Positions 1 through 12,531 of a stretch of DNA of 64,000 nt are shown here, one piece after another; position 1 is the stretch's first letter, and every line of letters begins with the position of its first letter. Below the pieces are notes generated by a model, which worked only from the letters and a program-made list of their open reading frames with translations, was not told the origin of the DNA and searched no databases. Source of the stretch: Phytophthora quininea (Eukaryota; Oomycota; Peronosporomycetes; Peronosporales; Peronosporaceae); NCBI GenBank assembly GCA_011947345.1, contig JAAVTG010000725.1, positions 25,319 through 89,318 of the forward strand. Direction: 5' to 3'. The translations under genes and the position numbers were made by a program.

Positions 1-221
1 CGCAGGTAGTAGTCGATGGAGGTCTTGTTGAGGCGGTGGGTAAGTTGCCAAGCCGTGTCGGCCTGCCAGAGGAAAGGTTCCTCCGAAGCAGTACGATACA
101 GATATCGTCCATGGCGTGGCGCAGTGATAGCGAGGTGGTGCCAAGACGGTTCGGCTTCGACGTCGTTGGCAGCAAGACCAGTCACTGCGGCGAGACCAGC
201 AACTACAGTGAAGACCTTCAT
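1..221 (-). CDS. DUF4038-type (apiosidase-like) secreted glycoside hydrolase, 5' part only (GH-A)
   Basis: This is the first 73 or so codons of a fifth copy of the GH family found at 29125-39122; the rest lies beyond the left window edge. The start (MKVF...) opens a signal peptide (hydrophobic VVAGLAAVTGLAA). The mature start resembles the cluster members: PSWHHL, then RYLYRTASEEPFLWQADTAW, then LNKTSIDYYLR. The family is a TIM-barrel hydrolase exported to act on plant polysaccharide; the exact substrate is inferred and not known. This copy stands 29 kb from the main cluster and diverges from the channel gene at 728. No frame break is visible in the part present. Confidence 0.8.
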   Translation of the reverse strand, partial: MKVFTVVAGLAAVTGLAANDVEAEPSWHHLAITAPRHGRYLYRTASEEPFLWQADTAWQLTHRLNKTSIDYYL

Positions 222-727
222 CAGTTGAAGACACGAAGCGAAGAGTGATGCACAAGGCAGATTGAAGAATGACCACTTGGGCTGGACGAGCAGGCTACTG
301 AGTCTCGTCTTGAGCTTGGCTGCTTGGGCCCCGAATTCTTGCACTACTTGCACTTCAACAACTAAAATGACCACGCAGCGGGATCGTCGGGTAATCAAAT
401 GTAAAGGAGTGGCGAGGTGATCACGTGGTCGCTGATTAAGCCGACTTCAACCACGCTTCCACAAGTGGCAGTACAGAGAGACCCGTCTCACTTTGAATGG
501 TTTCTCGTGACAAGACATGCTGTCATCGTGGATTCGTGGATGCGGTCTTTGTCGTTCAAGGAATGTAGAAGTAGCTGTCATACAATATCTGTGAGCGTGC
601 AAGTCGAGAGAAGCCTTGTCCTCTCTCAACTACTTCGTAGTAGTGGTCGGGCCTGCGGTCGGGATACTAAATCCGCACGCGGACGGCGAAACTTCTCAGA
701 CAGTCCCCACAGAGAGTCGCCCAGAGC
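222..727. other. Intergenic region, no gene seen
   Basis: About 500 bases between the divergently read GH-A and the channel gene. Short open frames here have no recognisable protein character. It presumably holds both promoters; I could not assign a clear Inr/FPR element. Confidence 0.5.
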
Positions 728-3700
728 ATGGGGCAGAATAAAGTTTGTTCAGAGGCCTTCGAAAACGTGAAGGTGGTGATAAATGGAAGCACGGACGGCC
801 ATGTGGAGACGACGTCGAGGTCGGTGCATAATAAGGGGAAGATACCTCAGCCTTCAGAAGGGAAGTTTTCTCGCTTTTGTCGGAGACTGCAGCACCATGC
901 AACCAGTCGCTACAGTTGTTTTACCTGGACCACTCGGCAAACGATCAACGAGATCACCCGGCTTTTGCTCTGACGTACGTGTTGATTTCGGTACCATTTC
1001 GAGTCGGATTCCTCTACAACCCGTCCGACAAAACAGGTTGGACATCGGATTTGAGTGCATTTACGTCGTTGGATGTGCTGGTCGATGTGGTTGGTATGGT
1101 GGAGTTCTCACATGTTTATTATTTGTGGAGGGCTGGAATTTCGTGGCAGACCGAGGCCGACAAATTCGAGCAAGAGGTCAAACGCAATCGACATGCGAGA
1201 AACGCTGAGCTGACGCCAACGCGAAATCCTGAGGGGGCACAAAAAGGAAAAGTCAAGTGGACTCTAGCGAATATTGGGCGGCCAGCGATCGTTAACGAAG
1301 CTTCTACAGATGCTTTTACTTTTCAAAACCTCACGGAGGTAGAAATTGGGAAATCCTTCTGGAAGGCATAGCACTTTTACCACTGGAAGTGGGTGCGTTA
1401 GCGTGGGGTGCATTTAATGCGCTTCATCTCGTGCGATTGAGCAAGTTGTGCCGTCTATATAAATTTCGACGCTGCTTCGCACGTGTCACCGTCATATACT
1501 CCGATCGGCCGTGGATACAAGAGCTCTCTTCCACGGGAATTAACAGTCTGGTACGAACCATCGGGTATTGTGTAGCGACTTGCCATTGGGCTGCCTGCGG
1601 ATACATGATTACCGCACACACTCAATGTGGCACCTCTCTGTTGCGCTGCGACCCTGACATTGAGAGGAGCTGGGTGGTTCGAGACCAGCTATTCGGAGCC
1701 ACGGTGGCGCGAAAATACAGTCGCGCTCTCTACTGGGCGGCCAGAACCATTGTGCTGCTTGGGTATGGCGATACCACGCCAGTTTCCACTGCCGAAACCG
1801 TGTATGCTATGGCTGTACAATTCGCTGGAGCCCTGCTTTGCTCGTCAATGCTCGCCAATTTCGTATTTATCTTCCACTTTCGCAATGCCGGGTACTCTGC
1901 ATTTTCTAGACATGTTGACAACGCACGCGATTACATGCGCTTGAAGGGGATACCACGTGCAATCTGTCTTCAGGTAATTGCGTATTTAAATTACTCGTGG
2001 AACACTCACCGCAGTCTTGACAGTGAAGAGGCTTTGCATCTGATGCCCGAGCACCTTCAATCGAAAGTGATTTCAACCCTGAAGGCTACGTTAATCACGC
2101 AAGTGTGCTTTCTTGCAAAAGAGAGCGTGGAGTTCATTAACCTGCTTGCTTTGAAACTCGCGAGACGGGTGTATTCCCCTTCTGACCAAATTGTCGAGCC
2201 AAATACGACCCCTCAGATGTTTTTGTTATCCGAGGCGATGTTATCGTCTCGTCAGTAAACGGATTGAAGACCAGGAAATGTCAGAGTGGTGACTATTTTG
2301 CTGAGAGTTGTCTGCTGTACCCAGAGCAATACGACGAGAAAGCGGTGGCTAGAACCTTTTGTGAGCTGTACGTTCTCGACAAAGTAAACTTTGATGGAAT
2401 TGTAAGCCATTGTTATCGTGGCAGTGAGATGGCCATCATAGCGCAGATGGCCGAAATACTAGACAAGCACTCAACGCAGCAGCGTAAAACGCAGAAGCTG
2501 TTAGGACAGGGTGAAAGGACCAGCGTGAGCTCGGTCAGTCATCACGAATCCGGGTACCGAGCAGGCAGAAGAAAGCGGATTAAGTGGAATCTACCTGACT
2601 CGACATTCAGAACGATTTGGGACGCGATGCGGCTGATAGGAATCATCTACGTTGCATTCGAGGTCCCTTATTACTCTGTGTTTGTATCAATGACCGAAGA
2701 CGAGAACATCTTCCCGACTCCATCGCTTGTTGGGTTTCGCTACGTGTGCACACTGCTATTTGAAGTGTTTTTCGCGGTCGACATCGTGCTACGAGGACGA
2801 TATCTAGCCTACCTTGATCCAGTTGTGATGTTGAACGTCGTGGACCCCACCTCATCTTTGCGGCATATCGAGAAAGTGGGTTTTACCTGGACCTCGTAGC
2901 ATGGCTGCCAATTGGCCTTGTGATGGAATCCATGCCAAGTAGTGCAGCACGACAGATCTCTTGGGTACTACAATTGCCTCGTTTGCTTCGATTACGATCT
3001 CTCCCAAAGTTACTGCGAGATCTGAGCGAAGCGTACGGTATCAGCTCTCAACTCCGCTTGGTTCTGTATCTGCTACTTAATGTAGCGCTACTGCTGCACA
3101 TCGTAGGTTGTGCATGGTTTGAGATGGCTTGGATACCGAAGACTGCACAGAGCAGGTCGCATGAAAGCATAGAGTTTCAAAACCTCACCACGTCGGAGTG
3201 TCTTCGGCGTGCTACAGTGGATAATAGCTGCTCTTGGGTCAAGTTCGACTGTTTTGCGCATATTGGAGCTGTTTTTCAAACAGAGGACGATACATCGTTG
3301 TACGATGGAGGATTTGCATATGTACGAGCGGTGTACTGGGCAGTATCCACTCTGACCGCTGTGGGCTATGACGACATCCTAGCCTTTTCGACTGCCGAGA
3401 GCTATTTCGCTGCAATGTGGATTTTTATTGGTGGTATCATTAATTTTGGCGTTGTTGGCGCTATGTCTCATGCAATCTCCAGCATGACGGAGGCGAGCCA
3501 TTCCCATTTGGAGACTTTGAATACCCTCAGTAGGATCATGGAGCGAATGGGCATTTCAAAGAAACTGAGCGCCGAAATCTGTCGGTTTTACAACAACCAC
3601 TTTATGGGGCGGAAGCTAGCCTACGAATCCCAGCTTCTGGCAAACCTCCCGGACCAGCTCTGCTACCAGATTTCTTCTTTACTGCACTCCAATGCCGTTA

Positions 3701-6700
3701 AAAGGGTCGATCTCTTTGATTCAGCCACCGTTGAGTTTCTCCAGGATGTAACAGGTAAATTTCGCCACCGAACTTACGATAATGGCGAAACGATTTGTAT
3801 GGAAGGCGACGTGTGTCGTGAATTTATCGTACTTCTTCAAGATAGTAAAATCGACGTCTTCTTCCGTTCGCGCGCAGTGCCAGTGCGCGCTCTTCACGAA
3901 GGGATTGCTACGGCGTGTATGAATTTCTGCTTAAGCGTGCACACCCCGCGACATTGATTGCAGCATCATCCGTCCACGCTTCCGTAATGACTACCGAACA
4001 ATTTGATGGGATTCAAAGGAAATTCGACGGAGATCTGCGGGATATGAAGATTGAAGCTCAGTCACATTGGTCCGAACAACAAATTTTGTTGCGGCACATT
4101 GCTACCAACCTGGAAAGGGTGAAATTGAAACCTCACGTAATGGCAACTCCTACTTTGTTTTACCACAAAGAAATCAATGCAGCTAGCGGCAGCAACCGAG
4201 CGATTCGGCGCGAAGTAGCTTCCGCCCGCACACTATTCACATCCGCCTGGACCGCGGGTATCGCCATTTGGAACGCATACAACGCTTTTTCGTGATCTTC
4301 CGCATAGGATTTCACTCGCACCTGCGTTTCTCCACTACAATAAGTACGTTTGTGTGGCTTGCGGATTTTTGTGGGGATTTATCCTATGTGGCAGACATTT
4401 ACCTTCGTCTGTACTTCTTCAGCTTCCCAGACGCCGGCATTGATAACCTCTTCCGTCGCAGATACATCGATAACATTTATCGTCGCAGTTCAGGATTTAA
4501 ATGGGCTGTTATGGCATCGTTGCCACTTTATGTACCGCTCTCTAGTGACTCTCTAGCTGTCAGCCTCTGCCGGTTACCAAGACTCGTTCGATGTGTCGAC
4601 TTATGGGGGTATATGGATGAGATGATTGTTCAAGTGCAGCAGCATTTCGCGTCTTGGGATGTGTTAGCGTATCTGAGACCTGTCAAGTTGGTGATTGGCG
4701 TCGTTTTTGCCGCTCATGTCGGCGGATGTATCTTTGTTCTCTGTTCAGGCAGCGAATGTGCTACAATTTCGACCTGCTGGCTGGCCGAATACGACCTACT
4801 TGACAAGTATGGGAAGGACGTTTGGATGGTATACGGTGAGATCATGTACTGGGCTGTGACGACTCTACTTCAGATCAATACTCCCGTTGACATTGTCCCT
4901 CGCAGTATCATAGCAACAGCCTGGACCGTTGTTATCTGTTTAGCATGCACCTTTGCCATGGGCTACGGAGAAATAACAGACCTCCTCTTGGGGTTTGGCA
5001 AAGAACTGAAGGAATTTAAACCCGCGTTGCTGGTTTTGAAGAGTTTGCCAAGGCGAATGAGCTACCCGAAACTCTACGCAAACGAATCCGTTTCTTCTTG
5101 CGCTTTCAGTTTGACAACACAGAGAGTGATGAATTGACACACATGACCCATCACCTATCGACAAATCTTCGACTCAAGCTTAACATGGAAATTTACGGCC
5201 ACGTGATCGCTCGCCTTCCGATCAGCCATTTTTTTCATCGACTCAGATCAGCAACATATCTCAACGACTGAAGTCTGAGCTGTTTATCCCTGGCGACTCT
5301 ATTCTAACCGAAGAGAGTCTCGGTAGTCGGATGTTTATTTTACGCAGAGGGACAGCAACAGCTTGCTGGGCCAGCTCGGTGACGTGTGTGGCTGTGCTTC
5401 TGGAAAATGCTCTCTTCGGAGAAATAGCTTTCTTCCTTCCAAATCAACGTCGGCTGATAACAGCTCGCGCTACCTCATCGTGTGAGGTTCTCTTCCTAAC
5501 TAGACGTGACTGGGAAGAGCTATGGACACCTACCGGCGATCCGTCAGATGACCAGATACAAAAGCGTGCTCTTTCTTCAATCCTTGACTGGGTCAACAGC
5601 CGTATTCAACGGTATCAGCGACAGTGTCTTAATGTGGCCTGGAATGCTAGGCGCGAACTCGCGGCACGGCAAGAACTTGCAAACTCAGTGGCCAAGCCGA
5701 AACGTTCTTTAAAATCTGCATCGCGAGCGATCATGCTACAACTCACTCGTCGGAAAAGCAACAGTGCTGAGAACCAGCCAACGACATTCAATTTGCCACC
5801 TCAAATTCAAAACCCCACACCAAGGCAGCCCTCCGTTGCTCCCGACGCATTGACATTCGAGCGCAAAATGAAATATCTCCTCTCGAAGACGGATACGCAC
5901 CGCAAACGCTTCGGGTCGGTTGTGGACGCCAAGCAAAAGGACAATCCGAACATCGTGCTTCATGCGCCGCCTACAGTGGAAAGTCCGCCTCGGCGAGGTG
6001 GATCGTCTACATCTCCTCGCAAAGTCCGTAGCAATTCAGCTCAAGAGGTGGCTTCGCTCGAATTCATCATCGACCTCAACCCCGTGAACAAGCAGATTTG
6101 TGAAACATTAAACGATGAACAATTACTTCGCTTGAAGCTGGAGTGCTGGCGCCGCTTTAAACGTTATACAGTTGCACAAGACGCACTCCGCGAGATGATA
6201 GCCTCATTGGTTCCAGCCAAGCAAAACCCGAAGAGAAATACCGCATTTTCTCCTGCGAAACCGCGTGGCAAAAAAAAGTCGTTGAAATGGAAATCGGAGC
6301 GAAAAGGCTCCGTTGATCTGCAGGAGATTAAGATGTTCAAACAAAAGTGAAGCTCCTGACGAACCGCTCGAAGACAAGTTCGAGCTTAGACAGAGTCAAA
6401 GATATTCCAACGGCGGCAATCCTGAAGAACAAACGGACTCCGTTTAGTCGACGGATATCGAAGATCGATTTCAAAAGACAAGCGGACCCAAGCTCAGACA
6501 GCTTGGACGGTCCCAATCTTTGCCTTCGTTCGGTCGCCAATTCTTCAAGAAGGCTCGAGATGAGCTTGCTCGAGGGAAATCAACTGGAGACGGATGGCCT
6601 GCTGGTGCCCAGATTGATTTCGAGACGCTCCAACGCCACCAGCGCCCGCAGTACGAAGGCCATCTACGGTTATATCGCGCGTATCGCACCTGGAAAGATC

Positions 6701-8816
6701 GTGGTATGAAGTTGCGCGATCTTTTTCCTGTCAACCAGAAGGATGAAAACAAAGTTCAGCCTGCTGTTCCTTTGCTCGGATCAAACGTCTACGCTGGAAG
6801 CATGCGGCGTCTAAATTCTGGAACAGCACCGAGAACTGGAGGGATTGCAGATGAAGGCAAGCTTCAGCGACGAAGAGGCCGGTTGCAAGGGTTTGCCATG
6901 ACTGACAGCATGACGAGAGACTTCGTAGCTCGTGTGAAGCGGTTTGGCAAGATGTGGGACACAGCCCAGCTACTAGTGGCTGTCTACTATGTCATCATCA
7001 CACCCTTCAAGATATGTTTTTCTGGTGATTTGACTGCGTTCGGTGATGACGTGTTGTGGGTCTGGGCAGCGATAGAAACCTTTTTGGATACTCTGTTGTT
7101 TGTTGATGTTGCCTACAAGATTCGCTACGCCTTCAGAAGCCGTAGTACTGGTATGAAAAAGACACGTTTGAGTGTGAGAGAGATTCGACAGATTTTTGTG
7201 ACGAATCGTGGACTACAGGCAGATGTGATGGCGATGTTTCCTTTTGAACTATTGGTTCTCGTGCCCAATGTGCGAGCATCACTAGAGTATCACTCAGATG
7301 GAGACTCAGCCTGGTGGGCTACTCGGTGGATACTGCGGGTAAACCGAGTGCTTTTGGTTGGCGAATTGAGCCGCTTTCAGAAAGCTTACTTCAGTACGTT
7401 GTGTACGACTGCAACGTCAGCGTGAGTGCGTTGTTGTTTAATTTTTGGCGATCTTTGGCATCCTATGTTGCGGCGGCTCACTTTCTAGCTTGCATTTGGT
7501 TTGCATCGAGCGCGTATTCGTTGCATCAATACGGAGAATCCTGGCTGTCAACTTCTGGCATGCTGTTATTTATTCCTCCAACTGTATCCTCCCCACCGAG
7601 CGACGCATTTTGGGCCTTCTTTGCTGGCATCCCTCTTAGTCGCAAATATGTGCGGTCTCTCTTTTGGAGTGCAGTGCGTGACGACTCTTCTTTACGGCGA
7701 TATCATCTCAGTGACTCGATTGGAATCGATTGTAGAGATCACGATATCAGTCTGGGGGATTTATGTGTTTGCAATTTTTGTCGGAGTGCAAGAGGAGCTG
7801 TTCAATGCACGCATTAGACAAGAAGCCATCTTTGAGCAGCACCTCGCAAGTTTGCAGATGTATCTAATTCAGAACGGGGTGCCCAGGACGCTGAAACTAC
7901 AGGTTAAAGCTTACTATGCGCACATGTGGCATCGGACGCGCGGCGACGCTGATTTTGCTGCTATTGAAGGCGTCTCGACCGTCCTCCGGGAAGATGTCGT
8001 GTTCACAACACTGAGAGACTTTGTGGAACGAGTGGAGATTTTCCGCGGCTTGGATGAGCCATTTCTTCGCGCGCTGCTCGTGTGCTTGCAGTACGTTGTT
8101 TGTTCTGAAGGAGAAAACGTAGTAGTTGCCGGAGATGTAGATCGTAGCATGTATTTCGTCGCTCAGGGGCAAATTTTGATTGAACTTGGAGCCGCCGAGA
8201 CCACACGGGAGCAAGGGGAATACTTTGGTGAGTTGTCGTTGTTGTATGGAGTCTCAAGGCTGAAGACGTGTGTGGCAGTAACAGTGTCGGAGCTCTATCG
8301 ACTCGATTACGAGCCTTATGAGCGGCTACTGGCGGAATTCCCAGAGTACCGTGTCCGCAATCGAATTGCATGGACTACAACGCCGTTTGAGAGAAGATCA
8401 TTGCTGAAAACCCTGAATGAGATGCGATGGCAAGGGCCGGCCGTGGCTTTACTCAACACTCACGAACAAGACCATAGTGCCGGTTTAACTCAAAAGCGAC
8501 TAGGATCGAGTCGGAGCTCTCTCGTTCGTACGTTTACCTTTCTGCGATGAAGATGCTAGCTCGAGTCCACGATATAGATCCGCTGGAAGCCAAGGACGTT
8601 GTTATGAAAGCGCGCGTCGGTGGCTACAAGCACATCAAAGCTCGTCGAAGTTCATCCAAACTTCACGACTGCGGAGACCCAGATGAGCAGGCTGTTGACG
8701 ACATGATCTATCGCTTTGGATACATCCCGAGAGATCCCTCCATACGAATCATACACGTGAACCACCAGGCCTCAGCCGATGGACAATGGCGAATAGATAC
8801 TAGTAGTAAGACGTGA
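728..8816 (+). CDS. Giant four-repeat cyclic-nucleotide-gated-type cation channel (about 2,700 aa, frame-broken)
   Basis: One reading thread carries four consecutive modules, each with a six-helix voltage-gated-like channel and a cyclic-nucleotide-binding-like domain (CNBD): I about 930-2570, II 2580-4060, III 4200-5540, IV 6890-8400. A basic linker without helices lies at about 5600-6850. S4-like arginine/lysine helices are visible, e.g. LPRLLRLRSLPKLLRDL in II. Pore loops differ: LLGYGDTTP (I), AVGYDDI (II), LQINTPVDIVP (III), LLYGDI (IV). CNBDs III (FGEIAFF) and IV (FGELSLLYG) keep phosphate-cassette features; I (FAESCLL) is weaker and II lacks them. The thread changes frame near 840, 1346, 2221, 2880, 3900, 4290, 5036, 5230, 6334, 6513, 7376, 7670 and 8540. 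All but the one near 7670 are repaired by one base in or beside a short run (e.g. T5 at 2221, T7 at 5230). The start at 728 assumes the same repair in the G4 run near 837. Ordinary introns do not explain the breaks; a pseudogene remains possible. Membrane cation transport is inferred from family. Confidence 0.8.
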
Positions 8817-8840
8817 GGTTTGGAGTGCACTTTTATAGGA

Positions 8841-10650
8841 CTACCGCTGACATGGCAACACGACAATCTGTGCCAATCCGCGATGAACCTGCGCAACTAG
8901 TGATGGCCCAGACATCAGATGCCCATCGACGCACAATCTATCGGAGGCATGTGCTGGCTGGAGTTTTAGAGCTCTTGTCCCGATCTGTTGGACTGCCGAT
9001 CGATCGAGATGTTTCCCAGACTCGAGAGAGAAGAGCATTCGCCAAACTTCGCTTCGAGGGTGGGTGCCGTCGATGACAGTGATGTACGTGTAGCCATCGC
9101 CAAGCTGCGCGCTGGGAGCGACAAATGCCGATGGTGTGGCGTGGCTGGTGTTGTTGATCCAAGCACTTCGAAACGGACCATGCAGTTCTACCCACTTTCC
9201 TCGTCCTAAGTCGGACGAAAAGAGCTCTTGACCAGGAAGTTGATCACTCTCCTCTTCGTCAGATTCTTGCTGAAAATATTGAGGTGGTTGGGCATCGTCG
9301 GAGTCGTGGCGTAAGTACCAAATTCTACCCAAATATGTTGGTGTCCTTGCCACGTGCTGACCCACAGATTTTGCCAAGTGCAGATCGACCAGCACACGAG
9401 ATGCCAAATGGGCAGGAACGGCGGCCTGGTCTTCTTCTTCCGACAAAGCCCATTCCAGTTTAAGGAACGAATAGCGCGTCTCAGTTCCATTGCAAACAGA
9501 GGTGAGATCCAGATCCTGCGGTCTGCCCTTGACAAGCGTGAACGCTGCATTCTCCAGATCCAAACATTCGTGGCTCTGGCTTGCAATTGAAGCTGCAAGG
9601 CCATTCGAAGACATTTTGTCAGCAGGTAAGATCCCTAGTGGCTGTCGAATCGCCTTCTTCCAGTCCGGTCTCGCCATTAAGCCTTGAATGACTGAGAAAG
9701 AAACAAAAAGGTGCCTGTCAGTGACGATAAAGCACAAAATAAGCGAGTATGGTCGAATACTTACACTCGTGGAGATAGCTATCGCCTCCAGTTGCAACGA
9801 CGCACTCGAATCGATCGAGTGGCAACTCTGTGGCGATCTCGCGGAGTCGCTGAGAGTCTGCAGTGATCTCGACTGTCGTCTCGATGTTGGCGACTCGAAA
9901 CATGGGTGCTACAAACTGCTCGTACTTGCAGAGACCTTCGTTCGGGTCGACCAATACTCGAAACTTCCGTAAGGAACCAGACAGGTTGTCCTCGGGATTC
10001 ATGAAGGCCAAATGTTTCATGTCCTCCGGAACTTCGCGTCGAGGGTCTGCAAACCTGTTGAGTGCGTGGTGCAGCTGAGTGACTCGCTCAATCTCGTCGC
10101 CAAAGAACCGGAACGTCCATTCACGTAGATGTCGTTCAGTCGGCAAGTTGTCTTTGTGATGCAGATGGAGATGGTGGTGGTAGGTCTGGTCAGGTGGACA
10201 TGCATACAGTGCAAGAATGTAGACTCTGCGAGGCACGATCGAGCGTCGACAGAGCGGCTGGGCGTCTGCTGTTTGCAAATGCGCACCTAGCACCTCTTGC
10301 CACGCCAGCTTGAGGAAAATCGGGTCGCGGGACTCCTCTCCTTCCGAGCTGCTGCTGCTCGTAGATGCCTTGTCACTATTGCCGGTAGTTGCGACCTTCT
10401 CACTGCTGCCACTTGGTGAAGTTTTCTCGCTGCTTGTAGATTGTTGGCCGTGCGGAGCGTCCACCTTCTTCCTTTTGGTTCGTCTATTGGGCACGATACG
10501 AAGCGTGCAGTGTGTTCTGGAGAAGTCGAACTGTACCAGCGGGTGCTGCGCATGCTGAGAACGTCGGTGCAGCCATGCGAATCGCTCCTCCGGAGGCTGA
10601 GTGCTCTCTAGGTGAATGTACTCGAGCAGTTCGGACAGGGAGGTTGCCAT
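8841..10650 (-). CDS. Diacylglycerol/sphingosine kinase-like protein with degenerate catalytic motifs (paralogue B)
   Basis: Two exons, 10650-9765 and 9691-8841, are joined by a 73-base GTAAGT...CAG intron in the same place and phase as in the paralogue at 17915. N-terminal region, Ser-rich linker and DAGK-catalytic fold align along their length with paralogue A, e.g. QGLMARPDW and QVHRGLAQI near the end. Key loops are changed: the ATP-loop GGDG(S/T) is GGDSYLHE with one Gly missing; PGGSGNG is replaced by PADKMSSNG; VNPxSGxGKA is VDPNEGLCKYE. The reading frame is intact and full length, so the gene seems maintained. A role as a non-catalytic lipid-kinase-like protein is inference; lipid binding could remain. 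It converges on the channel gene, whose stop is 25 bases away. Confidence 0.75.
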
Positions 10651-11020
10651 GGTGTGTGGAACGAGGTGAATTCAGGAATACCAGCGCTTCAAGTTTGCTC
10701 TGCACCAAGTAGCGTAGCCATGCAGTACAGATGGCCATAACGTCTGCGGAAACTGAAGCACGTCACACGTTTCTGCTTGGTGATCAACATAGGTCATGAA
10801 AGGACGTGTCCGTTAGCTGTCGTCTGGTTGGGATGCGGTAAGTCTGTCCTCAACAAAGCGCAGCGCGCCGTCCAGTGAATTCCTGCGGCGCTAAGATATG
10901 TGGCCGACTGTTTCGCACGGGATCCCATATTTGTTGTCCGCATTAAGGACTTGCGCTGCGATTAGAAGTTGAGCTGTTGCGATATTCGACGCCAATCTCT
11001 CGACTGCAAAATTTCCTTTT
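10651..11020. other. Intergenic region, no gene seen
   Basis: About 370 bases upstream of both the lipid-kinase-like gene (read left) and the protease remnant (read right). I found no signal peptide or activation motif here that would complete the protease. Confidence 0.4.
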
Positions 11021-11023
11021 CAT

Positions 11024-11622
11024 GTGCTCACTACCTCGCACTGTGTGCTTGGTGACATTCACTGGGTTTCGATCGGCTCACATTTCAGAAATGGCACTAG
11101 AGATGGCGAGCATATTCGGGTGCAGGCCATCCTGAACCACTCCAACTACTCGAAGGACGTTGACGGTGCCAACGACTTCATGGTGTTGAAGCTTATGAAA
11201 ACAGGCTTGAACCGGCCTGTGAAGCTCGCTGCAGCCGACGACTCGGATTTTGACGCGGTAAATGGGCGGCTACAATGGGCTGGGGCTGGGACGCAGAGCA
11301 GAACGGCTCGTATTCCGACGAACTGCAGGGCCTTGATGTCCAACTGGCTAGTGACGAAGCTTGTGCCAAGCACGCGACCGTCTACTTCAGTATGGTGTGC
11401 GCCGGAGGAGTTGTGAACAAAGGTTCGTGCACCGGAGACTCGGGTGGTCCGCTCATTGTATGCGGAGCCAACTCAACCGATGATGTCGTGGTGGGGCTGG
11501 CGAGCTGGGCGGAGAACGAAACGTGCGCGAGGGCAGGCTACTATGACGTCTATTCTCGCGTGTCAAGTGCTCGTCAGTGGATTGATTCCGTGACAAAAGG
11601 CAACAACACATGCATCAATTAA
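11024..11622 (+). pseudogene. Trypsin-like (S1) serine protease, N-terminally truncated
   Basis: The three catalytic regions of a chymotrypsin-fold protease can be read: LTTSHC for the His, NDFMVLKL for the Asp, and GSCTGDSGGPLIV for the Ser. The C-terminus (YYDVYSRVSSARQWID) is complete and ends at a stop. Upstream of the His motif I see neither a signal peptide nor the activation site (IVGG-like), so the first 50-70 residues are missing or lie in an unrecognised exon. The frame changes near 11265-11280, beside ATGGGC TGGGG, and one added base rejoins it; that part may be sequence error. The truncated N-terminus is the reason for calling it a remnant; an intact gene with a distant first exon is the alternative. 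Confidence 0.6.
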
Positions 11623-11688
11623 ACGATCGAATAAATGCTGTGGTTTTCAACGGCACGGGTATACACTTGGTGGAGGCACCTTGCTGTT

Positions 11689-12531
11689 TCAGAAGCGAAA
11701 GCAGTTGATTTCGACTGTGTCGGGGTACTGTTTCTTGAGGATGCCAATCACAACCGTCAGTGCTGTGACCGCCGAGACTGCGATGCCTGCTATTTCGCCG
11801 GCCCCCATTCCTGAGCCGCCACTTCCTGACGACGAAGATGTATGGACGTTGTCTGTGGCTGGAGCGATGGTGCTCTCTGTGCCTGTTGCTGATGTAGCTT
11901 TTGGCGTGTCGGTCGTCGTTGATTCTCCCTGAGAACTGCTACCTGGGTCTGTTGAAGTGACTGCAGCCAGCGGTGCTGCTGTGTTGCCTTGGTTAGTGAA
12001 CCACTGGACCTCATTCTCGCACGCCTCGGTGTTAACTGCCGCTTGGTCTGCGTGGTCCGTCGACAAGAAGAGGTCGTCAGGTGAGCACGCTTTCGACGTG
12101 AAATACTGCACCGTGGCCGACCCATTGCTTTCAATCTTTGCCACAACCCAGTCGGTGTAACCAGCTTCGCACTTCCCTGACGCGAGATAAGCTCGAGCGT
12201 AGGCAAAGTTCGAGCACACGCTGTCGTGGTAGACCGCTAGAAGAATGTACACGGAGCTGCCGAAGCGTTTCCAAATTTCGTTCTGGTAGTCTTGCGTACA
12301 TGTCGTCACGGCAACTCCGTCGTACAAACCGTTGGCGGATGCAGCACAACTAGAGTTCGTGCATTCGCCTTGAGTGTCTTCGTTCACTTCGATTCTGTAC
12401 GGAGTGTTGCTGCAGGAAGTGTCCGCGTCGTAGTAGTGCGTCGTGACCGAGTACGTCATTGCAGCCACGTCCAGTACGTTGAGTGTTGCTAGAGTGAGCA
12501 CCAAAATGAACACGCATACGAGATGATGCAT
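11689..12531 (-). CDS. Secreted or cell-surface single-pass membrane protein with Cys-rich ectodomain
   Basis: I chose the start MHHLVCVFILVL because it begins a good signal peptide; the open frame runs 23 codons further upstream. After the signal (to about residue 24) comes a roughly 165-residue ectodomain with evenly spread cysteines (TSCSNTPY, GECTNSSC, CTQDY, DSVCSNF, GKCEAGYTDW, KACSPDD, EACENEVQW). A 70-residue Ser/Thr/Gly-rich stalk and a C-terminal hydrophobic helix (GIAVSAVTALTVVIGIL) follow, with a short basic tail. This type I membrane architecture is common among oomycete surface proteins; I do not recognise a named family. Unlike most neighbours it reads in one frame. Confidence 0.7.
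   Translation of the reverse strand: MHHLVCVFILVLTLATLNVLDVAAMTYSVTTHYYDADTSCSNTPYRIEVNEDTQGECTNSSCAASANGLYDGVAVTTCTQDYQNEIWKRFGSSVYILLAVYHDSVCSNFAYARAYLASGKCEAGYTDWVVAKIESNGSATVQYFTSKACSPDDLFLSTDHADQAAVNTEACENEVQWFTNQGNTAAPLAAVTSTDPGSSSQGESTTTDTPKATSATGTESTIAPATDNVHTSSSSGSGGSGMGAGEIAGIAVSAVTALTVVIGILKKQYPDTVEINCFRF

Noticed and set aside
877..8816. A row of ten separate membrane and nucleotide-binding genes
   Set aside because: Frames overlap or abut at exactly homologous points of a channel module, and one-base repairs join them; they read as one gene.
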